Part shown: positions 1-8,751 of the stretch, in pieces
How the letters are laid out: each line of letters begins with the position of its first letter
Position numbering within the stretch: position 1 is the stretch's first letter
Source of the DNA: an uncultured Lachnospiraceae bacterium
GTDB lineage: Bacteria; Bacillota; Clostridia; Lachnospirales; Lachnospiraceae
NCBI GenBank assembly: GCA_905233695.1
Contig: CAJODN010000002.1
Location: forward strand, 1-64,000
DNA: 64,000 nt
Direction: 5' to 3'
Notes under the pieces: generated by a model
The model's database searches: none
What the model was told of the DNA's origin: nothing
Seen by the model: only the letters and a program-made list of their open reading frames with translations
Made by a program: the position numbers and the translations under genes

Positions 1-1
1 A

Positions 2-1423
2 CAATCAACAGGTCAGGCACTTGATATTAAGCTTACTGATTCTAATAATACCAATTTCTTTATTGTTAATAACGGTTCAGAGAATCTGTTCACACGTGCA
101 GGTTCATTCTACATCGATGCTGTCGGTAACCTCTGTATGAGTTCGACGGGATATCTTGTAGAAGGATGGCAGGTTGATCCTACAACAGGCGATATTAGGA
201 AAGATACTGTATCAGCACTTAGGGTTATGCAGGCATCTAACGTTACATCACCCCCGGAAGCAACAACCAATGCTAACGTATCAGGCGTTATTGATAAGAA
301 TGATACTAACGTTAATTCTGATTCCGGATATGCAATGAGCCTTTCATTCTATGATAATCTCGGTTATCAGTATACGGCGAAATTCGCATTCAGAGCAGAG
401 GATCCTGATACAGGCACATTCAATGTGGAGCTTACCAATATATATGACAGCGATAATAATGATATATTAGCGGCGTGGATGGCAGAGGATCCTACTAACA
501 ATACAATTGACAAGATATTTGGAGTAAATAGAACAGCGACAAGAAACTATAAGGCGTCAAGCCAGTTTACACATAATACTGATGGTGGATTGGATATTAC
601 TATTGATGGTACAGTATATAAATCCGGAACGACAATCGACAAGACTGATCCGAATAATCCCAAATTAGTATTTACACACGGCAGTGATTCGAAATCTTAC
701 ACGCTCGAGGAAATATACGGAGCAAGTAATACATTTTTAACTAGTTCGTCAGTTACTGGCTATAAAATAGAAAAGGGTAATTTAGTTGTTGATTATACTG
801 GAACCAACTATAAGGTTAAATTTAAAGAGTCAGACGGTTCATTTGAATATATCGGATTTGAAGAGTCTGCAGCACAAACTGAAGCAGATAAGGAAAGAAT
901 GCAGAAACCATCGCAGAATCTTAATGTGAGTTTACTAGGACAAGCATTCAAGACTATCGATGTCAACTTCCAGAATTCTCTTAATTACGATAACGGTGGA
1001 ACATCCACACTTGCTATCGATAAGGGTGATATATCGGGAACACAGGGCGTAGGTAAGAAGCTTGGTACAATGACAGGTCTTTCCGTTGATGGTACAGGTC
1101 GTATCTATGGCTCTTACGACAATGGTAATACAGTACTTCTTGGACAGATAGCAGTTGCACAGTTCGCTAACGCATCAGGTCTTGAAGCTACAGGTAACAG
1201 CTGTTACAGAACAACACTTAACTCCGGCGATTTCGACGGAATCGGTGTTGAAGTTACAGCAGACGGCGGTAGCATGAATACAGGTCAGTTAGAAATGTCT
1301 AACGTTGACCTTTCGGCAGAATTTACCGACATGATTACAACACAGAGAGGTTTCCAGGCTAACTCAAGAGTAATCACAACAAGTGATACAATGCTTGAAG
1401 AACTTGTTAACCTGAAGAGATAA
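2..1423 (+). CDS. flgE: flagellar hook protein FlgE, 5' end outside window
   Basis: Hook subunit, exported by the flagellar type III apparatus and polymerised outside the cell between rod and filament. The reading frame is open from base 2, and the residues before the first ATG (FFIVNNGSENLFTRAGSF) match the conserved FlgE segment, so the gene starts upstream of the window. The ATG at 137 is internal. The C-terminal domain ends with the classic flagellar axial-protein helix (QLEMSNVDLSAEFTDM, then TTQRGFQANSRVI and EELVNLKR), which forms the D0 core. The middle is a variable surface domain rich in Asn, Asp and Thr. A terminator follows directly, so flgE closes the upstream transcription unit. 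Identification is firm; the missing N-terminus is only a window effect. Confidence 0.95.
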   Translation, partial: QSTGQALDIKLTDSNNTNFFIVNNGSENLFTRAGSFYIDAVGNLCMSSTGYLVEGWQVDPTTGDIRKDTVSALRVMQASNVTSPPEATTNANVSGVIDKNDTNVNSDSGYAMSLSFYDNLGYQYTAKFAFRAEDPDTGTFNVELTNIYDSDNNDILAAWMAEDPTNNTIDKIFGVNRTATRNYKASSQFTHNTDGGLDITIDGTVYKSGTTIDKTDPNNPKLVFTHGSDSKSYTLEEIYGASNTFLTSSSVTGYKIEKGNLVVDYTGTNYKVKFKESDGSFEYIGFEESAAQTEADKERMQKPSQNLNVSLLGQAFKTIDVNFQNSLNYDNGGTSTLAIDKGDISGTQGVGKKLGTMTGLSVDGTGRIYGSYDNGNTVLLGQIAVAQFANASGLEATGNSCYRTTLNSGDFDGIGVEVTADGGSMNTGQLEMSNVDLSAEFTDMITTQRGFQANSRVITTSDTMLEELVNLKR

Positions 1424-1442
1424 TAATGGCATAAACTGATTT

Positions 1443-1469
1443 AACCCCGACATTTTGTCGGGGTTTTTT
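1443..1469 (+). terminator. Rho-independent terminator after flgE
   Basis: A 9-bp perfect stem (AACCCCGAC at 1443-1451 with GTCGGGGTT at 1457-1465), a 5-nt loop and a T run. It separates flgE from motA. The rest of the gap to 1685 is AT-rich; no ORF is visible, and only a poor promoter candidate (CATAAT at 1658) lies ahead of motA. Confidence 0.88.
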
Positions 1470-1685
1470 AGTGCAGAGAGATTTTTTTAATAAAATTAAA
1501 GTATAAATTGTATTAAAATCGCAATTTTTATAAAAAAAACACAACATTTAGTAATTTAATACGAAATAAATATAAAAATAAGTAGACAAGCAAGGCAAAA
1601 TCTAGTAAGATTAAGTAAATGTATGATTATGCGTATTTTTGTTCTTTTTTAAGCATACATAATATGAATTAGGTGGTGTTTAGTT

Positions 1686-2477
1686 TTGGATATAGCGTCT
1701 CTCGTCGGATTAGTCGGCGGTATAGGATTAATGTTATTCGGAATCATTTCTAATAATGGTTCTATTCCTAGTTACTTGGATGTACCTTCCTTTATCATTA
1801 CATTCGGTGGTTCGCTAATGTCCGTGCTTGGTTCATTTAAGCTCAAGGACTTTATTAACGGTCTTAAGGGCGTCCTACTTACCATCAAGGAACCAAAAGT
1901 GGGAAATGTTAACGACGTAATTACCAATATTATAGATATGTCCAATGTGGCAAGAAAAGAAGGTCTTCTTGCTTTGGAAGAAGCGGCCGGTAGTATTGAG
2001 GATGATTTCCTAAAAAAAGGAATTATGCTTGTCGTAGACGGTACCGATCCGGAGCTTGTAAGAGGAATCCTGGAGACAGATCTTGTATCTATCGAGACTC
2101 GTCATAAGAAGGTTATCGGCGTCTGGGAGAAATGGGCTGAGATGGGTCCTGCATGGGGTATGATCGGTACTCTTATCGGACTTATTCAGATGCTTAACAA
2201 CATGGAAGATGCATCAACAATCGGCCCCTCAATGGCGGTTGCCTTAATCACAACACTTTACGGTTCCGTAATTGCCAACTGGCTTGCCGGTCCTACAGCA
2301 GCTAAGCTTGCTGTTAACAACTCCCTTGAGATAATGCTTAAGGAGATCACCGTAGAAGGACTTCTCTCAATTCAAGCAGGTGAGAACCCTCGTGTTATTG
2401 AAGAGAAGCTTAAGACATTCCTTCCTCCTAAGGACAGAGGAGCTCTTGAATCTGATGAAGAGGGTGGAGGTGAATAA
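1686..2477 (+). CDS. motA: flagellar stator protein MotA
   Basis: Membrane subunit of the MotA/MotB ion channel that drives flagellar rotation. The 263 residues match the family length. Hydrophobic segments lie near residues 4-22, 33-50, about 150-172 and 180-202. The two conserved prolines of the channel are present in GPAWGMIGTLIGL and TIGPSMAVALITT. The cytoplasmic loop between TM2 and TM3 carries charged residues (ETRHKKV) expected to contact FliG. The start is TTG at 1686, set by the AGGTGG ribosome-binding site at 1671-1676. motB follows after two bases with its own Shine-Dalgarno sequence inside the motA tail. Whether the coupling ion is H+ or Na+ cannot be told from the sequence. Confidence 0.95.
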   Translation: MDIASLVGLVGGIGLMLFGIISNNGSIPSYLDVPSFIITFGGSLMSVLGSFKLKDFINGLKGVLLTIKEPKVGNVNDVITNIIDMSNVARKEGLLALEEAAGSIEDDFLKKGIMLVVDGTDPELVRGILETDLVSIETRHKKVIGVWEKWAEMGPAWGMIGTLIGLIQMLNNMEDASTIGPSMAVALITTLYGSVIANWLAGPTAAKLAVNNSLEIMLKEITVEGLLSIQAGENPRVIEEKLKTFLPPKDRGALESDEEGGGE

Positions 2478-2479
2478 TC

Positions 2480-3304
2480 GTGGCTAAGAAGAAACAAGAA
2501 GAGCCGCCGAAAGGCTCCCCAGCATGGATGGCCACGTTTAGTGACCTAATGAATTTGCTTCTTTGCTTCTTCGTACTTTTATTCTCAATGTCTACCGTAG
2601 ATGCAGAGAAGTTCGAGATGGTTGTACAATCATTACAAGAGTCGTTCTCGGTGCTTCCCGCGGGAGGTACATCTGTTGGAGAAGGGCAACTGGTTTCTTC
2701 CGGAACACAGATGCTTGAGCAGTTCGATATGTTCCTCAATGCTTCTTCCGGTTCTGCGGGAGAGAATGAGCAGGACGAGAAAGCACCACAGGAACAAGAA
2801 CAGCAGGAAGAATTCATACAGCAGGCAACAGCCGAAAGCGAGCAGATGTCTGAACAGATAGAACAGGCACTTCAGGCTGCAGGTCTTCAGAATATAGTAG
2901 AGACGGAGTTCAACGGGCAATATGTTAAGCTTACGCTTAACGGAGCACTCCTCTTTGATTCGGGAGATTCCGAGGTTAAGCCCGATGCCATTCCAATTAT
3001 AGAGAAGCTGGCGGCGATTATAGATTCTTATAACAGTAATGAGATTGATATAGAAGGTCATACTGATAATGTCCCCATAACGGGATCTTCCAAGTATGAG
3101 AATAACAATGTTCTTTCCATGTATCGTGCAATGAATGTTGCGGATCTTATAAGAGGCTTTTCCACTGTTCCGGCAGATCATATTAAGTCTTCCGGCAGAG
3201 GTGATTATGTACCAATAGCCGATAATTCGACGGCTGAAGGTAGAGCAAGGAACAGAAGAGTAGAGGTTAAGATATATAACTCATATGCATCTGATGTGCA
3301 ATAA
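2480..3304 (+). CDS. motB: flagellar stator protein MotB
   Basis: Peptidoglycan-anchored stator subunit. One N-terminal transmembrane helix (about residues 20-40) begins with FSDLMNLLLCF; D22 is the ion-carrying aspartate. After a Gln/Glu-rich linker (about residues 85-135), which is probably the plug/linker region, an OmpA-like peptidoglycan-binding domain covers about residues 150-265 with the signature IDIEGHTDNVP and NRRVEVKI. The start is GTG at 2480, preceded by GGAGGTG at 2466-2472 within motA, implying translational coupling. The length (274) is normal. Identification is secure. Confidence 0.95.
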   Translation: MAKKKQEEPPKGSPAWMATFSDLMNLLLCFFVLLFSMSTVDAEKFEMVVQSLQESFSVLPAGGTSVGEGQLVSSGTQMLEQFDMFLNASSGSAGENEQDEKAPQEQEQQEEFIQQATAESEQMSEQIEQALQAAGLQNIVETEFNGQYVKLTLNGALLFDSGDSEVKPDAIPIIEKLAAIIDSYNSNEIDIEGHTDNVPITGSSKYENNNVLSMYRAMNVADLIRGFSTVPADHIKSSGRGDYVPIADNSTAEGRARNRRVEVKIYNSYASDVQ

Positions 3305-3328
3305 CTAACAATGTGAGGTTACATAACA

Positions 3329-3862
3329 ATGAAGAAGAGTTTACTTACAGTAATTACATTTGTCCTGGTGCTTATTAACTTAGCGCTTACAGGCGTTCTT
3401 ACATTCGTGCTTGTGCCCTATGTATCATCAGCCAATAAGCTTGTATCATCTGTGGCTACAGCTATTGAATTAGAGCAGAAGGCAGGAGCTTCAGAGAGCG
3501 GTTCCGGCGGCGGATATTCGATTGAACAGCTCGAGGTATATGACCTTAACGCAGATAAAGATGACAAGGGAACCACAATCAACCTTAAGAAGGGCGCCGA
3601 CGGCAAGGATCACTACGCAGTGCTTAAGGTAACACTTTCAATTAATACGGAGAGTGAGAACTATAAGAAGTATAAAGAGACATTAGATGCCAAGAAGAGT
3701 CTCATTCAGACAGAGATCAATGATGTTGTGGCTTCACATACTATAGATGAGATGAGAAGCGATCAGGAAGGCGTACAACAAGAGATTCTTAAGGAATTAC
3801 AGAAGATGTACGGCGATGACTTTATAGTAGACGTTGGATTCTCTAGTGCTACTTATCAATAA
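3329..3862 (+). CDS. fliL: flagellar basal-body protein FliL
   Basis: Single-pass membrane protein that surrounds and supports the stator at the basal body. Residues 7-30 form the transmembrane helix, followed by a short Gly/Ser-rich linker (about residues 55-65) and a periplasmic-type domain with the family feature of a long helix (YKKYKETLDAKKSLIQTEI) and a C-terminal strand (FIVDVGFSSATYQ). It sits between motB and fliM, the usual place in Clostridia and Bacillus. Sequence conservation in FliL is low, so the call relies on architecture plus position. Confidence 0.88.
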   Translation: MKKSLLTVITFVLVLINLALTGVLTFVLVPYVSSANKLVSSVATAIELEQKAGASESGSGGGYSIEQLEVYDLNADKDDKGTTINLKKGADGKDHYAVLKVTLSINTESENYKKYKETLDAKKSLIQTEINDVVASHTIDEMRSDQEGVQQEILKELQKMYGDDFIVDVGFSSATYQ

Positions 3863-3886
3863 TACATAAAAAGGTGGTGAGAAAGC

Positions 3887-4873
3887 GTGGGAGACGTATT
3901 ATCTCAGAGCGAGATAGACAATCTGTTACAAGCGCTTAGTTCCGGTGAAATAGATGCCGAAGAGATGAAAAGTAGCAGTGCTGAGAAGCAAGTTAAAGAC
4001 TACGATTTCGCGCGTCCTTCCAAATTTTCAAAAGAACATCTTAGAACACTGGAGATTATATTTGAACATTACGGTAGACTGTTATCGACCAACCTGCCTG
4101 TATATCTTCGTAAGAACGTACAGGTGGAGGTTATGAACTCCGAAGCCGTTACATATATGGAATTCTCTAATGCGTTATCGAATCCTGTACTTCTTGGGAT
4201 TGTTGACTTCTCTCCCTTAGAGGGTACGATAATAATGGAGATGGCTTCTAAGCTTGGTTATGCAATAGTTGACAGAATGCTCGGCGGAGAGGGGGAACCC
4301 CTTGATAAGGTAAGAGATTTCTCGGAGATTGAGCTTTCTATAGTCGAGAGAATTATGGTTGCCTGTATTGAGCTTCTCCGTGAGCCATGGGCCAACGTTG
4401 TGGACGTTGTTCCCAGACTTGAACGAATAGAGACCAATTCACAATTTGCACAGATTATATCTCCGTCGGAGATGATAGCAATTGTTACAGTTAATATTAA
4501 GATAGGCGAAGTCGAAGGACTTATGAATGTCTGCCTCCCTTACATTACGCTTGAGCCTGTTATGGATAAGCTTAATACCAAGTTCTGGTATTCCAACATG
4601 CAGGAGAGGGAGGACTTCGAATATGCTGAGAATATCGAGGCGCTTATTGCGAAAGCATCGATACCCGTTAAGGCGGTTCTCGGTAACAATGCAATATCGG
4701 TAGGAGACTTCGGTGCACTTCAGATTGGTGATATAATAAGACTTGATAAAAAGGTTGACAGCGAACTTGATGTATATGTGGGGGATATGAAGAAATTCAC
4801 CGCTCTTCCCGGTTCATCCGGTAAGAATTACGCTGTACGAATAACGACTGTTATTAGGGAGGAAGAAGAATGA
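3887..4873 (+). CDS. fliM: flagellar motor switch protein FliM
   Basis: Switch (C-ring) protein that binds CheY-P and sets rotation direction. The N-terminal segment LSQSEIDNLLQAL (residues 5-17) is the CheY-P docking peptide. The middle domain (about residues 45-235) is the CheC-like FliG-binding fold, and the C-terminal SpoA domain (about residues 250-320) contains the FliN-type core (VKAVLGNNAISVGDF). At 328 residues it has normal length. The start is GTG at 3887 with GGTGG upstream. The stop overlaps the fliY start by four bases (ATGA), a classic coupling arrangement. Confidence 0.96.
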   Translation: MGDVLSQSEIDNLLQALSSGEIDAEEMKSSSAEKQVKDYDFARPSKFSKEHLRTLEIIFEHYGRLLSTNLPVYLRKNVQVEVMNSEAVTYMEFSNALSNPVLLGIVDFSPLEGTIIMEMASKLGYAIVDRMLGGEGEPLDKVRDFSEIELSIVERIMVACIELLREPWANVVDVVPRLERIETNSQFAQIISPSEMIAIVTVNIKIGEVEGLMNVCLPYITLEPVMDKLNTKFWYSNMQEREDFEYAENIEALIAKASIPVKAVLGNNAISVGDFGALQIGDIIRLDKKVDSELDVYVGDMKKFTALPGSSGKNYAVRITTVIREEEE

Positions 4874-6057
4874 GTGACGTTCTATCAGAGGAAGAAATAG
4901 CCGCTTTATTCGCCCAGAGTGCCGCTGACGGCGGTCCAGACGGCGGTGGTGATGCCGCCGCTGAAGATGTGGGAGTTATCGGTGATCAATTATCTGAGAA
5001 CGAGATTGACACTATTAAAGAGATTGCCAACATCAGTATGGGAAGCGCGGCAACCACGTTATTCTCACTTGTTAACAACAAAGTTGATATTTCAATACCG
5101 AACCCAAGCCTGGCTAAATGGTCGGATATTGTTGAGGAATATGAGAAGCCTTGTGTTCTTATCAAGATATCTTATACCAAGGGCCTTAACGGAAGCAATG
5201 TATTGGTACTGTCCGAACATGATGTTAAGGTTATAACGGATCTTATGATGGGCGGTGACGGAACCAATCTTGACGGAGAGCTTGGAGAGATTCATCTTAG
5301 TGCCATAAGTGAGGCAATGAACCAGATGATGGGTTCCAGTGCAACGTCTCTGTCACAGATGCTTGATATGATGGTTGATATCAGTCCTCCGTCTTCCGAC
5401 TTAATTGATCTTCATGATTCCGGAGACGGAAGTGAGATAGATGCATTTCTTAAAGAGACATTTGTTAAGATCTCATTTAAGTTAACAATCGGAGACCTTG
5501 TTGACAGCTCGCTTATGCAGCTATATCCGGTACCTCTTGTTAAGGAAATGGTATCACTTATAACGGGCAATATGGAATCCGATTCCGACTCGACGGTAAA
5601 CGACAGTGCGGCAGCAAGTGCTCCGGCACCCGAACCCGCTCCTGCACCGGAGCCGGCACCCGCTCCGGCGGCCGCGCCGCCTCCACAGGCAGCTCCACCG
5701 CCACCACAAGCAGCGGCACCGATGCCACAGATGCAACCGCAGATGGCGATGCCGCAACAGCAGGTCAATGTACAGCCTGCACAGTTCCAACCCTTTGCGG
5801 GGACTTACCCGACGGCGTTGCAGCCTGAGAATATTGATTTGATTATGGACGTTCCGCTTGAAGTTACTGTAGAACTCGGAAGAACCCATAAATCAATACA
5901 AGAGATTCTTGATTTTGCACCGGGTACAATCTTAGAGCTTAATAAGATAGCCGGTGAGCCGATAGATGTGTTAGTTAACGGTAAATACGTAGCCAAGGGA
6001 GAGGTTGTTGTAATCGAAGAATCCTTTGGTATCAGAATTACTGAAATCATGAAATAA
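4870..6057 (+). CDS. fliY: flagellar motor switch phosphatase FliY (CheC-like domain plus FliN domain)
   Basis: Switch protein that combines a CheY-P phosphatase with a FliN module. Residues 1-17 resemble the FliM/FliY CheY-P docking peptide (LSEEEIAALFAQ). Residues about 38-230 are CheC-like, with two phosphatase helices of the E-x-x-N type (IKEIANISMGSAAT and AISEAMNQMMGSSAT). Residues about 245-315 are an unstructured Pro/Ala/Gln linker with repeated APAPEP units. The last 75 residues are the SpoA/FliN domain (DVPLEVTVELGRT to EVVVIEESFGIRI). A plain FliN would be about 100-140 residues, so the 395-residue length supports FliY. It overlaps fliM by 4 bp. Confidence 0.93.
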   Translation: MSDVLSEEEIAALFAQSAADGGPDGGGDAAAEDVGVIGDQLSENEIDTIKEIANISMGSAATTLFSLVNNKVDISIPNPSLAKWSDIVEEYEKPCVLIKISYTKGLNGSNVLVLSEHDVKVITDLMMGGDGTNLDGELGEIHLSAISEAMNQMMGSSATSLSQMLDMMVDISPPSSDLIDLHDSGDGSEIDAFLKETFVKISFKLTIGDLVDSSLMQLYPVPLVKEMVSLITGNMESDSDSTVNDSAAASAPAPEPAPAPEPAPAPAAAPPPQAAPPPPQAAAPMPQMQPQMAMPQQQVNVQPAQFQPFAGTYPTALQPENIDLIMDVPLEVTVELGRTHKSIQEILDFAPGTILELNKIAGEPIDVLVNGKYVAKGEVVVIEESFGIRITEIMK

Positions 6058-6078
6058 AATTTTAAGGAGAATAAGAAA

Positions 6079-6441
6079 ATGGCAAAGAATATTTTAATTT
6101 GTGATGACGCAGCATTTATGAGAATGATGATTAAAGACATTCTTACCAAGAATGGTTACAATGTTGTGGGCGAAGCAGAAAACGGTCTTAAGGCTATTGA
6201 TGCATATCAGGAGCATAATCCCGATCTTGTTCTTATGGATATAACAATGCCTGAGATGGACGGAATCGATGCTCTCAAAGGAATCAGAGAGAAAGATCCC
6301 AATGCATGTGTAATTATGTGTTCCGCGATGGGTCAGCAGGCAATGGTTATTGAGGCTATTCAGTCGGGAGCCAAGGACTTCATTGTTAAGCCTTTCCAGG
6401 CTGAGCGTGTACTTGAGGCTGTTAAGAAGGTTATAGGATAG
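6079..6441 (+). CDS. cheY: chemotaxis response regulator CheY
   Basis: Single-domain receiver that carries the phosphoryl signal from CheA to FliM. All catalytic positions are present: acidic pair D9/D10, phospho-acceptor D54 (VLMDITMPEMDG), switch Ser at S82 and invariant K104 (FIVKPF). The 120-residue length means no output domain. The location between fliY and fliO is the usual one in Firmicutes. FliY and CheC in this window are the expected dephosphorylating partners. Confidence 0.96.
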   Translation: MAKNILICDDAAFMRMMIKDILTKNGYNVVGEAENGLKAIDAYQEHNPDLVLMDITMPEMDGIDALKGIREKDPNACVIMCSAMGQQAMVIEAIQSGAKDFIVKPFQAERVLEAVKKVIG

Positions 6442-6442
6442 G

Positions 6443-6808
6443 ATGATTTCGACAAGCCAGAGCTTCTTTCAATTAATCATTGTACTTATTTGTTTTGTCG
6501 GGGTGCTTGCACTTGCATACTTTACGACAAAGTGGCTTGCCAATTATCAGAAGGGACAATCTTACAACAAGAACCTTAAGATTATTGAGACTCTTAAGGT
6601 TTCTCCCGATAAGTATGTAGAGATAGTGGCATGCGGTAATAAGAGGTATTTAATCCTTGGCTTAAGCAAGAATGAAGTGACTTTGCTTGGAGAGATGACA
6701 GAGGAAGAATTAATAGAACTGGATGTAACCCCTGCCGATAATAATAATTCTTCCAATGTATCTACGACATTTGGTCAGATTATTGACAAGATGAAGAATA
6801 AGAAGTGA
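6443..6808 (+). CDS. fliO: flagellar biosynthetic protein FliO
   Basis: Small assembly factor for the FliP ring of the export gate. One N-terminal hydrophobic helix (about residues 8-30) is followed by a small beta-rich cytoplasmic domain with the FliO pattern (LKIIETLKVSPDKYVEIVACG, with YLILGLSKNEVTLLG after it). At 121 residues it is typical. It starts one base after the cheY stop and precedes fliP. FliO is poorly conserved, so position and topology carry much of the call. Confidence 0.87.
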   Translation: MISTSQSFFQLIIVLICFVGVLALAYFTTKWLANYQKGQSYNKNLKIIETLKVSPDKYVEIVACGNKRYLILGLSKNEVTLLGEMTEEELIELDVTPADNNNSSNVSTTFGQIIDKMKNKK

Positions 6809-6826
6809 TGGGATTTATATACTAAG

Positions 6827-7648
6827 ATGAGTAAGTGGAAGAAAATATATTGCGTTGCAAGTATTATCAGTCTATGCGTCGCAATTGGTATCGGCTGTGC
6901 ACTTTTCTTAGGTGATACAGCTTATGCAACTGAATATGGTGCAACACCTAATGCACCTAATGCAAGTAATCAAAGAACGGCAACGGGTACAGGCTTTAAT
7001 CTATCATTTGATGGTGATACAGGTTCTCTGTCTGCTACGGTTGAGATACTTATTGTTCTTACAATTATTGCGTTAGCACCTTCAATTCTTGTAATGCTTA
7101 CCAGTTTTACAAGAATTATTGTTGTATTACACTTTACAAGAACGGCGCTGGGTACGCAGACGTCCCCGCCTAATCAGGTGATGATAGGATTGGCGCTGTT
7201 TCTTACGCTGTTTATTATGTGGCCTACATTTACAGCCATATACGATACGGCAATAGTGCCCTTTGATACAGGTGAGATTACACAAGAGGAGGCGCTTGAC
7301 AGAGCCGGCAAACCGATTCGTGACTTTATGTACGGACAGACACAGACCAAGGATCTTGATTTGTTCTGTGAGATATCCAATACGACTTACGAGGACTATG
7401 ATGATATACCCTTTACGGTGCTTGTGCCGAGCTTTATATTAAGTGAACTTAGAACGGCGTTTATTATAGGTTTCTTAATCTATATTCCGTTCATTGTAAT
7501 AGATATGGTTGTCTCCTCCGTACTTATGTCGATGGGTATGATGATGCTTCCGCCGACGACCATTTCGATGCCATTCAAGATTCTCCTATTTATACTGGCA
7601 GACGGCTGGAATCTTGTTATAGGAAGCTTGGTTAAGACATTTTATTAG
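6827..7648 (+). CDS. fliP: flagellar export gate protein FliP
   Basis: Core subunit of the FliPQR export-gate channel. Residues 1-35 form a signal-like hydrophobic N-terminus, as in other FliP proteins that are processed. The family signature runs through TIIALAPSILVMLTSFTRI, LGTQTSPPNQVMIGLALF and, near the C-terminus, the segment FILSELRTAFIIGFLIYIPF. The Shine-Dalgarno is weak, so a slightly different start is possible. It forms one unit with fliO, fliQ and fliR. Confidence 0.95.
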   Translation: MSKWKKIYCVASIISLCVAIGIGCALFLGDTAYATEYGATPNAPNASNQRTATGTGFNLSFDGDTGSLSATVEILIVLTIIALAPSILVMLTSFTRIIVVLHFTRTALGTQTSPPNQVMIGLALFLTLFIMWPTFTAIYDTAIVPFDTGEITQEEALDRAGKPIRDFMYGQTQTKDLDLFCEISNTTYEDYDDIPFTVLVPSFILSELRTAFIIGFLIYIPFIVIDMVVSSVLMSMGMMMLPPTTISMPFKILLFILADGWNLVIGSLVKTFY

Positions 7649-7664
7649 CGATTGAGGTGGATTT

Positions 7665-7934
7665 ATGACAGAGGGACAGGTTCTTGATATTGTAAGAGAA
7701 GCTTTATACAATGTAATAATTTGCTCGGCTCCGGTTCTTTTGATTTCACTGATTGTGGGACTTGTTATCAGTATTTTCCAGACTGTGACATCGATTCAAG
7801 AGCAGACACTTACATTTGTTCCGAAGATTCTCAGTGTGTTTATAGGGATTATTGTGTTCGGTTCTTGGATTGCCAATAATCTTACGGGATTTATGACCGA
7901 TCTTTGGACCAATTTCAGCTTATATTTAGGCTAG
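7665..7934 (+). CDS. fliQ: flagellar export gate protein FliQ
   Basis: Two-helix membrane protein of the type III export gate. The 89-residue length is exact for the family. Helix 1 (about residues 16-40) contains the conserved APVLLISLIVGLVISIFQ, the loop has TSIQEQTLTFVPKI, and helix 2 covers about residues 50-75. GAGGTGG provides the ribosome-binding site. fliR starts four bases after the stop. Confidence 0.95.
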   Translation: MTEGQVLDIVREALYNVIICSAPVLLISLIVGLVISIFQTVTSIQEQTLTFVPKILSVFIGIIVFGSWIANNLTGFMTDLWTNFSLYLG

Positions 7935-7938
7935 GTAT

Positions 7939-8727
7939 ATGATTAATGAGACATTTGACTTACGTACTATAGAATATTTTTTGCTTATATTAACGAGAAT
8001 ATCTGCTTTTGTATTTGTGGCACCGTTTTTCGGACAGAGGGGGGTGCCTAATCGTGTTAAGATAGGTCTGTCGGTATTCCTCTCAATCCTTGTATATTTT
8101 GGGGTGTCGCCTAAGATGGAGACCTACACAACGACATTGGGATACGGTTTTTTGGTGTTAATGGAGGGAATTACAGGCTTGCTTATTGGTTTTATGGCAA
8201 ATATATGTAATTCCATTATTACTTTTGCGGGTTCTATGGTTGATATGCATGTAGGTCTTTCCATGGCACAGGAGTATAACCCCGAGCTTCAGACTCAGAC
8301 AACGGTATCGGGAGACTTATACTACTACGCCATAATGGCACTTCTTGTCATATCTAACATGCATCAATATATATTGACGGCGCTTATTGATTCTTTCAAT
8401 GTAATTAATCTTGGAGGAGCAACCTTTAATGCTGATACAATGGTGTCACAGATGATATCATTTGTGGTTGATATGTTCATTATCGCTTTTCGAATAACTT
8501 TACCTGTATTCGCATGCATAATGATTCTTAACTGTATTCTGGGTATTATGGCCAAGGTTGCACCGCAGATGAATATGTTTGCCGTTGGTATTCAGATTAA
8601 GGTATTGGTTGGTTTTTCCGTTATGTTTCTTACAATCTTTCTCCTTCCGGATATTGCGGACTTTATATTCAAGGAGATGAAGAATATGATTAATATGACG
8701 ATTGTTAATTTGACGCCGACGACTTAA
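7939..8727 (+). CDS. fliR: flagellar export gate protein FliR
   Basis: Third component of the FliPQR gate. It is a polytopic protein of 262 residues with several hydrophobic segments and the family motifs RISAFVFVAPFFGQRGVP near the N-terminus, GLLIGFMAN in the middle and MAKVAPQMNMFAVGIQIK toward the C-terminus. It lies between fliQ and flhB in canonical order. The upstream Shine-Dalgarno is weak (TAGGT), which suggests coupling to fliQ translation. Confidence 0.95.
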   Translation: MINETFDLRTIEYFLLILTRISAFVFVAPFFGQRGVPNRVKIGLSVFLSILVYFGVSPKMETYTTTLGYGFLVLMEGITGLLIGFMANICNSIITFAGSMVDMHVGLSMAQEYNPELQTQTTVSGDLYYYAIMALLVISNMHQYILTALIDSFNVINLGGATFNADTMVSQMISFVVDMFIIAFRITLPVFACIMILNCILGIMAKVAPQMNMFAVGIQIKVLVGFSVMFLTIFLLPDIADFIFKEMKNMINMTIVNLTPTT

Positions 8728-8751
8728 TAGTAGAATCGGAGGATATTTAAC

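Noticed and set aside
5412-5889. Long antisense ORFs opposite the fliY linker (Gly/Ala/Cys-rich translations)
   Set aside because: They mirror the GC-rich Pro/Ala repeat of FliY, have no ribosome-binding site and show low-complexity translations.
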